Shown: positions 51,101 through 61,899, counted from the first letter of the stretch. The stretch: 64,000 bases of DNA from Azospirillum brasilense (GCA_003241645.1 QFOX01000004.1:1-64000), one strand, 5' to 3'. A program made the numbers and translations. Notes: generated by a model not told the origin, from the sequence alone.

Positions 51101-52178
51101 CCTGCTTGCGCCGCTGGCCGAGGATTACACCTTCTTCAACCTGTTCCGCTACCTCACCTTCCGCTCGGGCGGGGCGGTGTTCACGGCGCTCATCATCTGC
51201 TTCATCGTTGGCCCGCGGCTGATTCGCTGGCTGCGCAAGGTGCAAAATGGCGGCCAGCCCATCCGCGATGACGGGCCGGAATCGCACCTGCTGACCAAGA
51301 AAGGCACGCCCACCATGGGCGGCCTCATGATGCTGTTCGCAGTGACGGTTTCCACCACGCTGTGGTGCGACGTGAAGAACCCCTATGTGTGGGTGGCGCT
51401 GTTCGTGACGCTGGGCTACGGCCTTATCGGCTTCCTTGATGATTACCTGAAAGTGTCGAAGAAGAATCACAAGGGCCTGTCGGGGAAGAAGAAACTCGTG
51501 GGCCAGTTCGTCATCGCCTTCGCGGCGGCGTATTGGATCACCACCGTCACGCCGGATGGGCTGAACCACCACCTCGCGCTGCCGTTCTTCAAGAACCTGC
51601 TCATCAACCTGGGCTTCCTCTACATTCCATTCGTGATGCTGGTGCTGGTGGGCGCGAGCAACGCCGTGAACCTCACCGACGGGCTGGACGGGCTGGCCAT
51701 TGTGCCCATCATGATCGCGGCAGGCTGCTTTGCGCTCATCACCTACCTTGCGGGTAATCTGGTGTTCGCGAATTACCTGCAGATCCATTTCGTGCCGGGC
51801 ACGGGCGAGCTCGCGGTGTTCTGCGCCTCGATGATCGGTGCGGGCCTCGGCTTCCTGTGGTACAACGCCCCGCCAGCGAAAGTGTTCATGGGCGATACCG
51901 GTTCGCTCGCGTTCGGTGGCGCGCTGGGTGCGGTGGCCGTGATGGTGAAGCACGAGATCGTGCTCGGCATCATCGGCGGGTTGTTCGTGATGGAGGCGCT
52001 CTCGGTCATCATTCAGGTGGCAAGCTTCAAGCTCACCGGCAAGCGCGTGTTCCGCATGGCGCCCATTCACCACCATTTCGAAAAACTCGGCTGGCAGGAA
52101 TCCACCGTGGTCATCCGGTTCTGGATCATTGCGGTCATCCTTGCGCTCATCGGCCTCAGCACGCTGAAGCTGCGCTAG
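51090..52178 (+). CDS. mraY: Phospho-MurNAc-pentapeptide transferase MraY
   Basis: MraY links MurNAc-pentapeptide to undecaprenyl phosphate to form lipid I in the inner membrane. Seen: [14 protein letters not shown], the Asp pair in [37 protein letters not shown] and [19 protein letters not shown]. About ten membrane helices, 362 aa. The ATG at 51090 with GGAGAG nine bases upstream is inside murF. Confidence 0.97.
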   Translation: MLYNLLAPLAEDYTFFNLFRYLTFRSGGAVFTALIICFIVGPRLIRWLRKVQNGGQPIRDDGPESHLLTKKGTPTMGGLMMLFAVTVSTTLWCDVKNPYVWVALFVTLGYGLIGFLDDYLKVSKKNHKGLSGKKKLVGQFVIAFAAAYWITTVTPDGLNHHLALPFFKNLLINLGFLYIPFVMLVLVGASNAVNLTDGLDGLAIVPIMIAAGCFALITYLAGNLVFANYLQIHFVPGTGELAVFCASMIGAGLGFLWYNAPPAKVFMGDTGSLAFGGALGAVAVMVKHEIVLGIIGGLFVMEALSVIIQVASFKLTGKRVFRMAPIHHHFEKLGWQESTVVIRFWIIAVILALIGLSTLKLR

Positions 52179-53525
52179 ATGAAGCTGGGCTTCGCAGCGG
52201 GCAAAATATACGCCGTGGTGGGCATGGGCAAGACCGGCCGTGCCACCGCCGCGGCCCTGCGCGAAAGCGGTGCCAGTGTGGTGACGTGGGACGATAAGAA
52301 CCACGAAGCCGGTGCTCCGCACTTCAGTGACTGGGATTGGGCGACGCTTGATGCCATCGTCATGAGCCCGGGCATTGCATGGTATTACCCGGCCATGCAC
52401 CCCATCGCGGCGCTGGCGCAGCAGCATGGCCTGCCGCTGATCGGCGATATTGAGTTACTCTATCTGGCGCAGCCAAAGGCGAAATACATTGCCATTACCG
52501 GCACCAACGGCAAATCGACAACGACGACGCTCATTGCCCATATCCTCGCACAATGCGGCGTGCCCAGCGCGGTGGGCGGCAACCTCGGCACCCCGGTGCT
52601 GGACCTGCCCGAGCTGGGCGAGGGCGGCACCTACGTGCTGGAGCTTTCCAGCTACCAGCTGGACCTGCTGCACAGCACGCGCTTCAACGTGGCGGTGTGG
52701 CTGAATATCTCGCCCGACCATCTCGACCATCATGGCAGCATGGAGCGCTACGTCGCGGCCAAGCAGCATATTTTCGACCGCCAGAAAAAGGCCGATGTGG
52801 CCGTGCTGGGCGTGGACGATGCGACCAGCGAGCAGGTGGCCAAGGAAATGCGTGCGGCCAAGCAGCAATGCGTGATTCCCATTTCCACGCGCAGCAAGCT
52901 TGCCTCGGGCATCGAGGTGCGCGACGGCATCCTCACCAACCGTTTCGCGTTGACCGAACCCACCGGCGACCTTCGCAGCATCAAGGCGCTGCAGGGCGAA
53001 CATAACTGGCAGAACGCCGCCGCTGCCTATGCCGCGTGCTTTGCGCACGGGCTGGCGCATGACGCCATTATGCAGGCCATGCAAAGCTACCCCGGGCTGA
53101 AGCACCGCATGCAGTGGCTGGGTGAAATTGCGGGCGTGACCTTCGTGAACGATAGCAAGGCCACCAATGCCGACGCGGCCGAGAAAGCCCTGCGCACCTA
53201 CGACAATATTTACTGGATCGCCGGGGGCGTGGCGAAGGAAGGTGGCATCGAGCCGCTGCGCGCCTACTTCCCGAAGATCTGCCGCACCTACCTCATTGGC
53301 GAAGCGGCCCCGACCTTTGCGCAAACGCTGAACGGTCAGGACGTGGTGCAGGCAGGAACGCTTGCCGAGGCCTTCGCGCGCGCCGTGGCGGATGCGCCCG
53401 CGGGCAGTGCCATTGTGCTGTCGCCCGCCTGCGCCAGCTTCGACCAGTTCGCGAATTTTGAAGTGCGCGGCGATGCGTTCATTGCGTTGGTGGACGCGCA
53501 TCGTGCGAAGCGGGGGGCAGCATGA
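52179..53525 (+). CDS. murD: UDP-MurNAc-L-alanine--D-glutamate ligase MurD
   Basis: MurD adds D-Glu. Seen: the N-terminal nucleotide fold IYAVVGMGKTGRATAAALRE, ATP loop AITGTNGKSTTTTLIAHIL, GGNLGTPVLDL, LELSSYQLD, NISPDHLDHHGSMERY and FVNDSKATNADAAEKAL. 448 aa. It starts directly after the mraY stop and overlaps ftsW by four bases. Confidence 0.96.
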   Translation: MKLGFAAGKIYAVVGMGKTGRATAAALRESGASVVTWDDKNHEAGAPHFSDWDWATLDAIVMSPGIAWYYPAMHPIAALAQQHGLPLIGDIELLYLAQPKAKYIAITGTNGKSTTTTLIAHILAQCGVPSAVGGNLGTPVLDLPELGEGGTYVLELSSYQLDLLHSTRFNVAVWLNISPDHLDHHGSMERYVAAKQHIFDRQKKADVAVLGVDDATSEQVAKEMRAAKQQCVIPISTRSKLASGIEVRDGILTNRFALTEPTGDLRSIKALQGEHNWQNAAAAYAACFAHGLAHDAIMQAMQSYPGLKHRMQWLGEIAGVTFVNDSKATNADAAEKALRTYDNIYWIAGGVAKEGGIEPLRAYFPKICRTYLIGEAAPTFAQTLNGQDVVQAGTLAEAFARAVADAPAGSAIVLSPACASFDQFANFEVRGDAFIALVDAHRAKRGAA

Positions 53526-54691
53526 AATTGAACATTGACCGGCGCGATTCATCGGCCTTCGGCCGTTGGTGGATGACCATCGACCGCCCGGCCTTCTTCG
53601 CCATGATGGCGCTCATCTGCATCGGCCTGTTCCTGGTGGCGGCGGGCAGCCCGCCGGTGGCGCGCCGCATCGGCCTGCCGGATTTCTATTTCGTCACCCG
53701 CCACCAGATGTTCCTGGCGCTCTCCACCATCGTGATGATCGTGGTGTCGATGATGCAGCCGCAGCAGATCCGCCGCCTTGCGGTCATTGGTTTCGCGGTC
53801 ACGGTGGTGCTGTTGCTGCTGCTGCCCGTCATCGGGTTCGAGAACAAAGGCTCCGTGCGCTGGATGCGCTTTATGGGCCTGTCGCTGCAACCGTCGGAAT
53901 TCATGAAGCCCTGCTTTGCGGTGGTGCTGGGCTGGGTGTTCGCCGCGCGCTTCGAAGCGGCACATTTCCCGAGCTACCGGCTGGCCATCGGGCTGTATGT
54001 GCTGGTCGCGTTCCTGCTCATCATCCAGCCGGATTTCGGCATGGTGGTGACCGTGACCGGCATGTTCGGCGTGCAGTTCTTCCTCGCGGGCATGCCGTTC
54101 CTGTGGGTTGCGGGCATGATCGTGCTGGCGGTGCTGGGTGTGTATGGTGCCTACCACGCGCTGCCGCACGTGGCCGAGCGCATCAACCGCTTCCTCGATC
54201 CGCAAAGCGGCGACAATTATCAGGTCGAACAATCGCTGCGCGCCTTCAAACAGGGCGGCTGGTTCGGCCGCGGCCCGGGCGAGGGCGTGGTGAAGCAGCA
54301 CATCCCCGATGCGCATACCGACTTTATCTTCTCCGTTGCGGGCGAGGAATTCGGCATGATCGCCTGCATGCTCATCGTGCTCATCTTTGCGTTCATTGTA
54401 GTCCGTGGCTTTTTGAAGCTGGGACGCGAAGGCGACATGTTCAGCATGATCGCCGTGGGTGGCCTGCTATCGCAGTTCGGCATTCAGGCGCTGGTGAACA
54501 TGGGCGTGGCGGTGAACCTGCTGCCCGCGAAGGGCATGACGCTGCCGTTCCTCAGCTATGGCGGTTCGTCGCTCATCGCCATGGCGGGCGGCATGGGCAT
54601 GATGCTGGCGCTGACCCGCAAGAAATATGGCAAGATGGTGGTGGATAACCGCGGCGCGAAGAAATACCGGGTAAGAGCGACAGTGAAGTAG
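53522..54691 (+). CDS. ftsW: Peptidoglycan glycosyltransferase FtsW
   Basis: The SEDS polymerase of the divisome. It has about ten membrane helices. Family segments: RWMRFMGLSLQPSEFMKPCF, IQPDFGMVVTVTGMF, FGRGPGEGVVKQHIPDAHTD, FIFSVAGEEFGM and MTLPFLSYGGSSLIAMAGGM. 389 aa. A repeat and a 230-bp gap separate it from murG. Confidence 0.96.
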   Translation: MKLNIDRRDSSAFGRWWMTIDRPAFFAMMALICIGLFLVAAGSPPVARRIGLPDFYFVTRHQMFLALSTIVMIVVSMMQPQQIRRLAVIGFAVTVVLLLLLPVIGFENKGSVRWMRFMGLSLQPSEFMKPCFAVVLGWVFAARFEAAHFPSYRLAIGLYVLVAFLLIIQPDFGMVVTVTGMFGVQFFLAGMPFLWVAGMIVLAVLGVYGAYHALPHVAERINRFLDPQSGDNYQVEQSLRAFKQGGWFGRGPGEGVVKQHIPDAHTDFIFSVAGEEFGMIACMLIVLIFAFIVVRGFLKLGREGDMFSMIAVGGLLSQFGIQALVNMGVAVNLLPAKGMTLPFLSYGGSSLIAMAGGMGMMLALTRKKYGKMVVDNRGAKKYRVRATVK

Positions 54692-54703
54692 TCAGCGACG
54701 CAC

Positions 54704-54810
54704 GTCATCCCGGACCAATGCGCGACGCGCATGCCGATCCGGGATCCATGCGAACTGTGCGCAGCACACAAATAGAGTCATTAGGAGATTCCTGCGTTCG
54801 CAGGAATGAC
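54704..54810. repeat. Family A palindromic element between ftsW and murG
   Basis: 107 nt from GTCATCCCGG to GGAATGAC, with hairpins CCCGGA...TCCGGG, ATGCGC/GCGCAT and ATTCCTGCG/CGCAGGAAT. It breaks an otherwise overlapping run of dcw genes. Confidence 0.8.
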
Positions 54811-54935
54811 AAATCTGTATCGGTTCCCCCTGCCATTCTCGTTTCGTGCTACTGCTGTAGTGGCTTGCGTATTCTCCGCTTAACAATTCTGATAAACCCC
54901 TTGCAAAGCCTCGGGCGCGTGGCATGCTGCCGCGC

Positions 54936-56102
54936 ATGAGCAAAAATCCACATTCCCGGGTGATCGTGCTGGCTGCGGGCGGCACGGGCGGGCATATCTT
55001 TCCGGCCGAAGCACTGGCCGAGGAAATGCTGCTGCGTGGCTATGAGCCGCATCTGATCACCGACCACCGTTTCCACCAATACAACAAGAACAGCGCCGAG
55101 GGCGTGCTGGGGCGCATTCCCATTCACACCATCACGGCGGGTTCGCTGGGCGGCGGCATGCTAAGCCGCGCGAAGAACGCGCTGGGGCTGGTGCGTGGCA
55201 CCGTGCAGGCGCGGGCGCATTTGAAAAAGCTCAAGCCCCTCGCGGTGGTGGGCTTTGGGGGCTACCCCTCGTTCCCCACCATGGCAGCGGCGATTTTATC
55301 GGGGCAGACCACCATCATCCATGAACAGAATTCCGTACTTGGCCGGGTGAACCGCCTGTTCGCGGGCAAGGTAAATCTGCTGGCCACCAGTTATGCCGAC
55401 ATGCGCGGCATGCCCGCGAAGGTGAAGGCCAGCGAATGCACGGGCAACCCCGTGCGCGCGGCCATTCGTGTGCTGGCCAACGTGGAGTACCCTACGCTGG
55501 CCGATGGTGGCATGCTGCGCGTGATGGTCATTGGCGGCAGCCAGGGTGCCAGCGTGTTCAGCCGCGTGGTGCCCGAAGCAATGAAGCTGCTGCCCGGCCA
55601 TATCCGCGCGCGCATCCGGCTGGACCAGCAATGCCGCGCCGGTGAGATCGAACAGGTGCGTGAAGCCTATGCCGCGCTCGGCATGCAGGTGGATCTTGCA
55701 CCCTTCTTCACCGACGTGGCCGCACGCCTTGCCAGTGCGCACATCATGGTGTGCCGCGCCGGGGCTTCCACCGTGGCGGAGCTGATGGCCGCGGGCCGAC
55801 CCGCCATGCTGGTGCCGCTGCCGCAGGCGACCGACAACCACCAGTATTATAACGCCCAGGCCATTGAAGATGTGGGCGCCGGCTGGGTGATGACGCAGGA
55901 CGCCTTCACGCCCGAAGCGCTGGCGACCAAACTTGAAACCCTGATCCTCGCGCCGCAACGGCTGGCGGAATACGCCACCGCCATGCGCAAGCTCGGCAAG
56001 CCCCACGCCGCCAGTGCGCTGGCCGATGGCGTGCTGCGCGCCGCCGGATCGAACGCCCCCCAGAACCAAGGCGCACCCGCGCCGCAAGGAATCGCTGCAT
56101 GA
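54936..56102 (+). CDS. murG: UDP-GlcNAc transferase MurG
   Basis: MurG adds GlcNAc to lipid I to make lipid II at the inner face of the membrane. Seen: [63 protein letters not shown] and [20 protein letters not shown]. 388 aa with the ATG at 54936; an ATG four codons upstream is also open. Overlaps murC by four bases. Confidence 0.96.
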   Translation: MSKNPHSRVIVLAAGGTGGHIFPAEALAEEMLLRGYEPHLITDHRFHQYNKNSAEGVLGRIPIHTITAGSLGGGMLSRAKNALGLVRGTVQARAHLKKLKPLAVVGFGGYPSFPTMAAAILSGQTTIIHEQNSVLGRVNRLFAGKVNLLATSYADMRGMPAKVKASECTGNPVRAAIRVLANVEYPTLADGGMLRVMVIGGSQGASVFSRVVPEAMKLLPGHIRARIRLDQQCRAGEIEQVREAYAALGMQVDLAPFFTDVAARLASAHIMVCRAGASTVAELMAAGRPAMLVPLPQATDNHQYYNAQAIEDVGAGWVMTQDAFTPEALATKLETLILAPQRLAEYATAMRKLGKPHAASALADGVLRAAGSNAPQNQGAPAPQGIAA

Positions 56103-57571
56103 ACCAGAAGATCAAATCCTTCCCCATTGCCAACCGCATGTCGCTGGATGTGGGCACGCTGCATTTCGTGGGCATCGGCGGCATCGGCATGAGCGGCATT
56201 GCCGAGGTGCTGCATAACCTTGGCTACAAGGTGCAGGGCTCCGACATGGCGGAAAGCTATGTGGTGGAGCGGCTGCGCAAGAACGGCATCACGGTGATGA
56301 TCGGCGCGCACACGGCCGAGAATATCGCTGGTGCGTCGGCGGTCATTATTTCCAGCGCGGTGAAGTCCGACAATCCGGAAGTGGTGGAAGCGCGGGCGAA
56401 CCGCATTCCCATCGTGCGCCGGGCAGAAATGCTGGCGGAGCTGATGCGCCTGAAATCCACCGTCAGTGTGGCGGGCACGCACGGTAAAACGACCACCACT
56501 TCGCTGATCTCGACGCTGTTCCTCGCGGCCGACAAGAAGCCGACCGTCATCAATGGCGGCATCATCAACGCCTATGGCACCAACGCCATCAAGGGCGAGG
56601 GCGACTGGATGGTGGTGGAGGCCGACGAGTCGGACGGCACGTTCATTCGCATTCCCAGCACCGTGGCGGTGGTCACGAACATCGACCCCGAGCATCTCGA
56701 CCATTACGGCGATTTCGACAGCCTGAAAGCCGCATTCAAACAATTCCTCGACCAGCTGCCCTTCTATGGGTTCGGCGTGCTGTGCATCGATCACCCGGAA
56801 GTGCAGGCGCTGATGGCGAAGATCGTGGATCGCCGCATCATCAGCTACGGCACCAGCCCGCAGGCCGATGTGCGCGCGGTGAATATCCGCCAGCAGCCGG
56901 GCGGCCAGCTGTTCGACGTGGAGATCGCCGACCGCGTGAGCGGCGAGGTGGCCCTGCTGAAAGACGTGCTGCTGCCCATGTATGGTGCGCACAACGTGAA
57001 GAACGCGCTCGCCGCCATTACCGTGGCGCGCGAAGTGGGCATTGCGGATGCGTTCATCCTGAAAGGCCTGCGTGAGTTCGGCGGGGTGAAGCGCCGCTTC
57101 ACCAAAACCGGCGAAGCGCACGGCGTGACCGTCATCGACGATTACGGCCACCACCCGGTGGAAATTGCCGCCACGCTGAGCAGCGCGCGCCAAGCGGTGG
57201 AAGCCACGGGCGGGCGTGTCATCGCCGTCATCCAGCCGCACCGCTACACGCGCCTGAGCCACCTGTTCAACGAATTCTGCACCTGCGCCACCGACGCCGA
57301 CACCGTACTGGTGACCGATGTGTACAGCGCGGGTGAAGAGCCCATCGAGGGCGCGGACCGCGACCATCTCGTCGAAGGCATGCGTGCGCATGGCCACCGC
57401 CATGCCATTGCCCTGCCGGGCGAGGGCATGCTCGCCGAGATCCTTGCCGACATTGTGCAGCCCGGCGATTTTGTGGTGTGCCTTGGCGCGGGCAGCATCA
57501 GCAAATGGGCGGGGGCGCTTCCTGCGCAGCTTGAGCCATTGCTAGCTAAAAAGCTGAAAGAACGTGCGTAA
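56099..57571 (+). CDS. murC: UDP-MurNAc--L-alanine ligase MurC
   Basis: MurC adds the first peptide residue. Seen: [32 protein letters not shown] loop [46 protein letters not shown] and [20 protein letters not shown]. 490 aa. The end overlaps the murB start by eight bases. Confidence 0.97.
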   Translation: MNQKIKSFPIANRMSLDVGTLHFVGIGGIGMSGIAEVLHNLGYKVQGSDMAESYVVERLRKNGITVMIGAHTAENIAGASAVIISSAVKSDNPEVVEARANRIPIVRRAEMLAELMRLKSTVSVAGTHGKTTTTSLISTLFLAADKKPTVINGGIINAYGTNAIKGEGDWMVVEADESDGTFIRIPSTVAVVTNIDPEHLDHYGDFDSLKAAFKQFLDQLPFYGFGVLCIDHPEVQALMAKIVDRRIISYGTSPQADVRAVNIRQQPGGQLFDVEIADRVSGEVALLKDVLLPMYGAHNVKNALAAITVAREVGIADAFILKGLREFGGVKRRFTKTGEAHGVTVIDDYGHHPVEIAATLSSARQAVEATGGRVIAVIQPHRYTRLSHLFNEFCTCATDADTVLVTDVYSAGEEPIEGADRDHLVEGMRAHGHRHAIALPGEGMLAEILADIVQPGDFVVCLGAGSISKWAGALPAQLEPLLAKKLKERA

Positions 57572-58451
57572 CGACCTTCCCGAGATCCGCGGGCAATACC
57601 GCTTCGATGCACCGTTGGCCAAGACCACCTGGTTCCAGGTGGGCGGCGCGGCGGATGTGCTGTTCAAGCCGGCCGACACGCAAGACCTTGCCCATTTCCT
57701 GAAGCATAAACCCGCCGATCTGCCCGTGACCGTGCTGGGGGTGGGCAGCAACCTCATCATTCGCGATGGCGGCATTGAAGGCGTGGTTATCAAGCTGGGG
57801 CGCGGCTTCACGCAGGCGGAGCTTCGCGATGGCGAGATCGAGGCGGGTGCCGCGCTGCTGGATGTGCATCTGGCCCGCTTCAGTGCCGATCAGGGCTGCG
57901 CCGGGCTTGAATTCTTCGCGGGCATTCCGGGCACGGTTGGCGGTGCGCTCGCCATGAACGCCGGGGCCTATGGCCGCGAAACGAAGGATTGCCTGCTGCG
58001 CGCCGAAGCGGTGACGCTGGACGGCACCATCGTGATGCTGGAGCTGGACGAGATGCGCTACAGCTACCGCCATTATGGTGGGCCCGCGGGCCTTATTTTT
58101 ACGCGCGCATGGTTCGCCACCACCCCGGATGCGCCGGAAGCCATTCACGCGCGCATCGCTGAAATTCAGGCGAGCCGCGAAGCCACCCAGCCCGTGCGCG
58201 AACGCACCGGCGGCAGCACCTTCAAAAACCCCGAGGGCCACAAAGCATGGCAACTGGTGGATGCGGCAGGCTGCCGCGGCCTGACCATGGGCGGTGCGCA
58301 AATTTCCGACCTGCACTGCAACTTCATGCTCAACACAGGTAATGCGACCGCCGCCGAGCTGGAAGCGCTGGGCGAAGCAGTGCGCACCCGCGTGAAGCAG
58401 CATGCCGGTGTGCAGCTGGAGTGGGAGATCAAGCGATTGGGGCGTTTTTAA
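57564..58451 (+). CDS. murB: UDP-N-acetylenolpyruvoylglucosamine reductase MurB
   Basis: MurB is an FAD enzyme that reduces UDP-GlcNAc-enolpyruvate. Seen: [58 protein letters not shown] and [20 protein letters not shown]. It starts with GTG inside murC. 295 aa. A family B repeat follows and separates it from ddl. Confidence 0.96.
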   Translation: MRNDLPEIRGQYRFDAPLAKTTWFQVGGAADVLFKPADTQDLAHFLKHKPADLPVTVLGVGSNLIIRDGGIEGVVIKLGRGFTQAELRDGEIEAGAALLDVHLARFSADQGCAGLEFFAGIPGTVGGALAMNAGAYGRETKDCLLRAEAVTLDGTIVMLELDEMRYSYRHYGGPAGLIFTRAWFATTPDAPEAIHARIAEIQASREATQPVRERTGGSTFKNPEGHKAWQLVDAAGCRGLTMGGAQISDLHCNFMLNTGNATAAELEALGEAVRTRVKQHAGVQLEWEIKRLGRF

Positions 58452-58456
58452 GCCGT

Positions 58457-58557
58457 GTGAAGGGGGCGTGCCGCCGCCCTTCGCTCGCGAAGGCTCGCTG
58501 ACCCCCTCGCTTCGCGGCTCGCGCAGCGATGGCGCTACGCAGGCAATGCATCAAGGG
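58457..58557 (+). repeat. Family B element between murB and ddl
   Basis: It starts GAAGGGGGCGTGCCGCCGCC and ends with the GGCTCGCGCAGCGATGGCGC module found in glyQ and nadE, with a CTTCGCTCGCGAAG hairpin between. About 100 nt; limits approximate. Confidence 0.75.
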
Positions 58558-58656
58558 AGTTGCAAGGGCATAAGGCTTGCGCTAACTTCAGCGTAACAAC
58601 AAAAAACCCCCTGCATCGGTAGCAATCACTTTTAAACGCGAGAAGGATCGCGCGCG

Positions 58657-59556
58657 ATGCATGTTGCCGTATTGAAGGGCGGGTTCTCCGCCGAACGAGA
58701 TGTTTCCCTGACCAGCGGTGCCGCGGTGGCCAAGGCCTGCCGCGAACTCGGCCATCAGGTCACCGAGGTGGATGTGGGCCACGACGTGGTCGAGAAACTC
58801 AAAGCCGCTAAGCCGGATGTGGCCTTCAATGCGCTGCATGGGCGCTTCGGCGAAGATGGTGGCATGCAGGGCGTGCTGGAACTGCTGAAAATCCCCTACA
58901 CCCATTCGGGCGTGCTGGCCTCAGCACTCGCCATGGACAAGCCCATGGCGAAGAACGTATTCGCCAGCGTGGGCCTGCGTTGCGCGCAGGGCCGCGTGCT
59001 GACCAAGCACGAGATGTTCGAGGCCGAGCCCATGCCGCGCCCCTTCGTGGTGAAGCCGTTGAACGAAGGCTCCAGCGTGGGCGTGACCATCGTGCATGAC
59101 GGCGAGGATTTCAGCTTCAACGAGGATAACTGGAAATTCGGTGAGTCGGTGCTGGTGGAAACCTTCATCGCCGGCCGCGAAGTGCAGGTGGCCGTGCTGA
59201 ACGGCAAAGCGCTGGGCGCCATCGAGATCCGCCCCAAGGGCAAGTTCTACGACTACGAAGCAAAATACACCGACGGCGGTGCCGAGCATCTGATGCCTGC
59301 GCCCATTCCCGCCGATAAATACGAGGAGGTCTGCCGCCTCGCCGAGCGTGCGCACACTGCGCTGGGTTGCCGCGGGCTGACGCGCAGCGACTTCCGCTAC
59401 AACGAAGGCGGCGACGGGCAGTTCTACATCCTGGAAGTGAACAGCCAGCCGGGCATGACGCCGCTGTCGCTGTCGCCGGAGATCGCCGCACACGCGGGCA
59501 TTGGCTTCAACCAACTGGTACAGACCCTGATCGAGGGAGCGCAGCTGGATGCCTAA
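58657..59556 (+). CDS. ddl: D-alanine--D-alanine ligase
   Basis: Ddl makes the D-Ala-D-Ala dipeptide used by MurF. Seen: VAVLKGGFSAERDVSLTSGA, FNALHGRFGEDGGMQGVLEL, IPYTHSGVLASALAMDKPMA, FVVKPLNEGSSVGVTIV and FYILEVNSQPGMTPLSLSPE. 299 aa. GAGAAGGA lies 10 bases before the ATG. Its end overlaps ftsQ by eight bases. Confidence 0.96.
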   Translation: MHVAVLKGGFSAERDVSLTSGAAVAKACRELGHQVTEVDVGHDVVEKLKAAKPDVAFNALHGRFGEDGGMQGVLELLKIPYTHSGVLASALAMDKPMAKNVFASVGLRCAQGRVLTKHEMFEAEPMPRPFVVKPLNEGSSVGVTIVHDGEDFSFNEDNWKFGESVLVETFIAGREVQVAVLNGKALGAIEIRPKGKFYDYEAKYTDGGAEHLMPAPIPADKYEEVCRLAERAHTALGCRGLTRSDFRYNEGGDGQFYILEVNSQPGMTPLSLSPEIAAHAGIGFNQLVQTLIEGAQLDA

Positions 59557-60433
59557 ACGCGCCAGAGTGAAAGTGACCTCACGCGGGCCCACACGGGCGC
59601 AGCAGGCGGCCGAGTTCAGCCGCAAGAAGCAGAAGCTGCGCTCGCGCCAGTTGAAGCGCCGCGGGCTGATGGTCGCGGGCGTTGCTTTCGTGGCGTATGT
59701 GGGCGTGGGCGGCTGGTGGCTGAGCCACACCGGCAAGATCGAGCGCGCGGTGAACGTGACCAGCGATGCGTTCTGGGAAATGACCGCGGATGCGGGCTTC
59801 CGCCTTGACCAGATCTACCTTACGGGGCGCGAACATGCCGACGTGAACGTGGTGAAAGCCGCCATCGGTATGGAGTCCGGCTCGCCGATCCTTGCCGTGC
59901 CGCTGAAAGAATTGCAGGCGCGCCTGCAGGAAATTCCCGAAGTGAAATCCGCCACCATTGCGCGCCAGCTGCCGAACAAACTCAGCATCGTGCTGGCCGA
60001 GCGCCAGCCCGCGGCCGTGTGGCAGCGCGAAGGCAAACACATGCTGGTGGATGCCGAAGGCGTGGTGCTTGCCAGCGACAAATACAAAACCCGCGAATCG
60101 CTGCCGGTGATCGTGGGCAACGACGCCCCGCAACATGTGCGCGAATTGCTGGCGCTGCTGAACGCGGCGCCAAGTGTGAAGCCGCAAGTGGCGGCTGCCG
60201 TGCGTGTGGGCGACCGCCGCTGGAATGTGCGGCTGGCGAACAACGTCACCGTGATGCTGCCCGAGGAGAACCCACAAGCGGCATGGACGCGCTTTTCGCG
60301 GTTAGTAGATCGCGAAGGGTTGTTGACCAAAGCGATCCGCAGCGTAGATATGCGCATGGAAGACCGCGTGTTCATCATGCCGTTGGAACAACAACAAAAT
60401 CCCATCACGCTGACCACCGCGCGTGATACCTAA
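59549..60433 (+). CDS. ftsQ: Cell division protein FtsQ
   Basis: A bitopic divisome scaffold. A basic cytosolic tail is followed by one membrane helix (about 39-58) and a POTRA domain: FRLDQIYLTGREHADVNVVK, GSPILAVPLKELQARLQEIP and VKSATIARQLPNKLSIVLAE. DNA position between ddl and ftsA is the usual one. 294 aa. Confidence 0.94.
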   Translation: MPKRARVKVTSRGPTRAQQAAEFSRKKQKLRSRQLKRRGLMVAGVAFVAYVGVGGWWLSHTGKIERAVNVTSDAFWEMTADAGFRLDQIYLTGREHADVNVVKAAIGMESGSPILAVPLKELQARLQEIPEVKSATIARQLPNKLSIVLAERQPAAVWQREGKHMLVDAEGVVLASDKYKTRESLPVIVGNDAPQHVRELLALLNAAPSVKPQVAAAVRVGDRRWNVRLANNVTVMLPEENPQAAWTRFSRLVDREGLLTKAIRSVDMRMEDRVFIMPLEQQQNPITLTTARDT

Positions 60434-60450
60434 GGAGCGACGAGAATAGC

Positions 60451-61704
60451 ATGCGTAATGTCACCCCGCACCGCCATGGGCCCATCGCGACGTTGGATAT
60501 CGGCACCACAAAGATCGTCTGCATGATCGCCACGCCCGACGAACAGGGCGAGTTCACGGTCATCGGCGTGGGCCACCAGCTGGCGCGCGGCATCAAATCC
60601 GGCGTCATCACCGAGATCAACGAAGCCTGCACCAGCATCACCGCGGCCGTGCACGCCGCCGAGCAGATGGCCGGTGTGACGATCGAAGATGTGATCGTGA
60701 GCGTGAACGGCACCAACCTGAAATCGCGCAACGTGGCGGTGGAGCTGGATGTGCTGGCCGACGGCGTGAGCGACCAGGACATTGCCGACATCATCCAGGA
60801 AGGCTGCGCCTCGCTGGAATCGCACGAAGCGTCGGTGCTGCATTATTTCCCCACGCAATACACGCTCGACAGCGCGCGCAGCCTGCGCGACCCACGCGGC
60901 ATGATCGGCAAGAAACTGGGTGCCGACCTGCAGATCATCACCGCGCGCGAACAGTACCTGCGCAACCTGAGCCAGTGCATCGCGCGGGCACACCTGAACA
61001 TCGCGGAATACGTGATGGTCAGCCATGCCAGCGCGCTTGCCGTGCTGGAAAAAGACGAAATGGACCTTGGCTGCACGGTCATCGATATGGGCGGCGGCGT
61101 GACCAGCTTCTCGGTCTATGTGGGCGGGCGCAATATCTATTCCGACAGCATTCCCGTGGGCGGCAACCATGTGACGAGCGACATCGCGCAGGGGCTTTCC
61201 ACCTCGCTGCACCATGCGGAACGCCTGAAGACGCTGCATGGCAGCGCCATCAATTCCGCGCGCGATGCCGACGTGATGATCGACGTGCCGCAACTGGGCG
61301 AGCGCGAGGACGAGGACGAACCCACCACCATGCCGCGCGCCATGCTGGTCGGCGTCATCCGCCCGCGCATGGAAGAGATTTTCGAACTCATCCGCGGCAA
61401 GCTGGAACAGGCCGGCGTGGATAAGATCGCCGGTCGCCGTTGCGTCATCACCGGCGGGGCGAGCCAGATGCTGGGCGTGAGCGACCTCGCCGCGCGCATG
61501 CTGGGCAAACAGGTGCGCAAAGGCAAGCCGCTGCCCATTCCCGGGCTGGCGGATGCGGTGTCCGGCCCGGCCTTCTCGGGCGTCATCGGCATGCTGCGTT
61601 ACGTGCAGCACCCGCTATGGGAGAATGAAATTTTCATGGCCGACCAGACGCGCCGCAAATGGCTGCCCGAGCGCATCGTCAACTGGTTCCGCGAGAATTT
61701 CTAA
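60451..61704 (+). CDS. ftsA: Cell division protein FtsA
   Basis: An actin-like ATPase that ties FtsZ to the membrane. Seen: IATLDIGTTKIVCMIATPDE, GVTIEDVIVSVNGTNLKS, VIDMGGGVTSFSVYVGG, CVITGGASQMLGVSDLAARM and the C-terminal amphipathic helix KWLPERIVNWFRENF. 417 aa. Starts 17 bases after ftsQ with AAGGAG upstream. Confidence 0.96.
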   Translation: MRNVTPHRHGPIATLDIGTTKIVCMIATPDEQGEFTVIGVGHQLARGIKSGVITEINEACTSITAAVHAAEQMAGVTIEDVIVSVNGTNLKSRNVAVELDVLADGVSDQDIADIIQEGCASLESHEASVLHYFPTQYTLDSARSLRDPRGMIGKKLGADLQIITAREQYLRNLSQCIARAHLNIAEYVMVSHASALAVLEKDEMDLGCTVIDMGGGVTSFSVYVGGRNIYSDSIPVGGNHVTSDIAQGLSTSLHHAERLKTLHGSAINSARDADVMIDVPQLGEREDEDEPTTMPRAMLVGVIRPRMEEIFELIRGKLEQAGVDKIAGRRCVITGGASQMLGVSDLAARMLGKQVRKGKPLPIPGLADAVSGPAFSGVIGMLRYVQHPLWENEIFMADQTRRKWLPERIVNWFRENF

Positions 61705-61744
61705 CCGCGCATTCCGCGTTCTAAAAATTCCTGTGAATATTTTT

Positions 61745-61806
61745 TCGAAATCGATGCATTTCGATGTAACTAGCGCTAGACAGGTTTTCGAACACTACAT
61801 ATAGTG
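61745..61806. promoter_or_regulatory. Two palindromes in the ftsA-ftsZ gap
   Basis: TCGAAAT-6-ATTTCGA at 61745-61764 and CACTA-CATA-TAGTG at 61793-61806, in an AT-rich 195-bp gap that probably holds the ftsZ promoter. They may be protein-binding sites; the binder is unknown. Confidence 0.4.
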
Positions 61807-61899
61807 GTGTCACAAAAATGCGGCACACCGCAGAAAAAATATCGCATCCGGCAACATCCTAACCTTTGTTGAAACCGTGCCCCGCACGAGGAGAGCCGC

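Noticed and set aside
54718..54939. 73-codon frame between ftsW and murG
   Set aside because: It does end with ATGA on the murG start, but the peptide is partly repeat-derived and partly Cys/Leu-rich non-coding translation; mentioned only in the finding.
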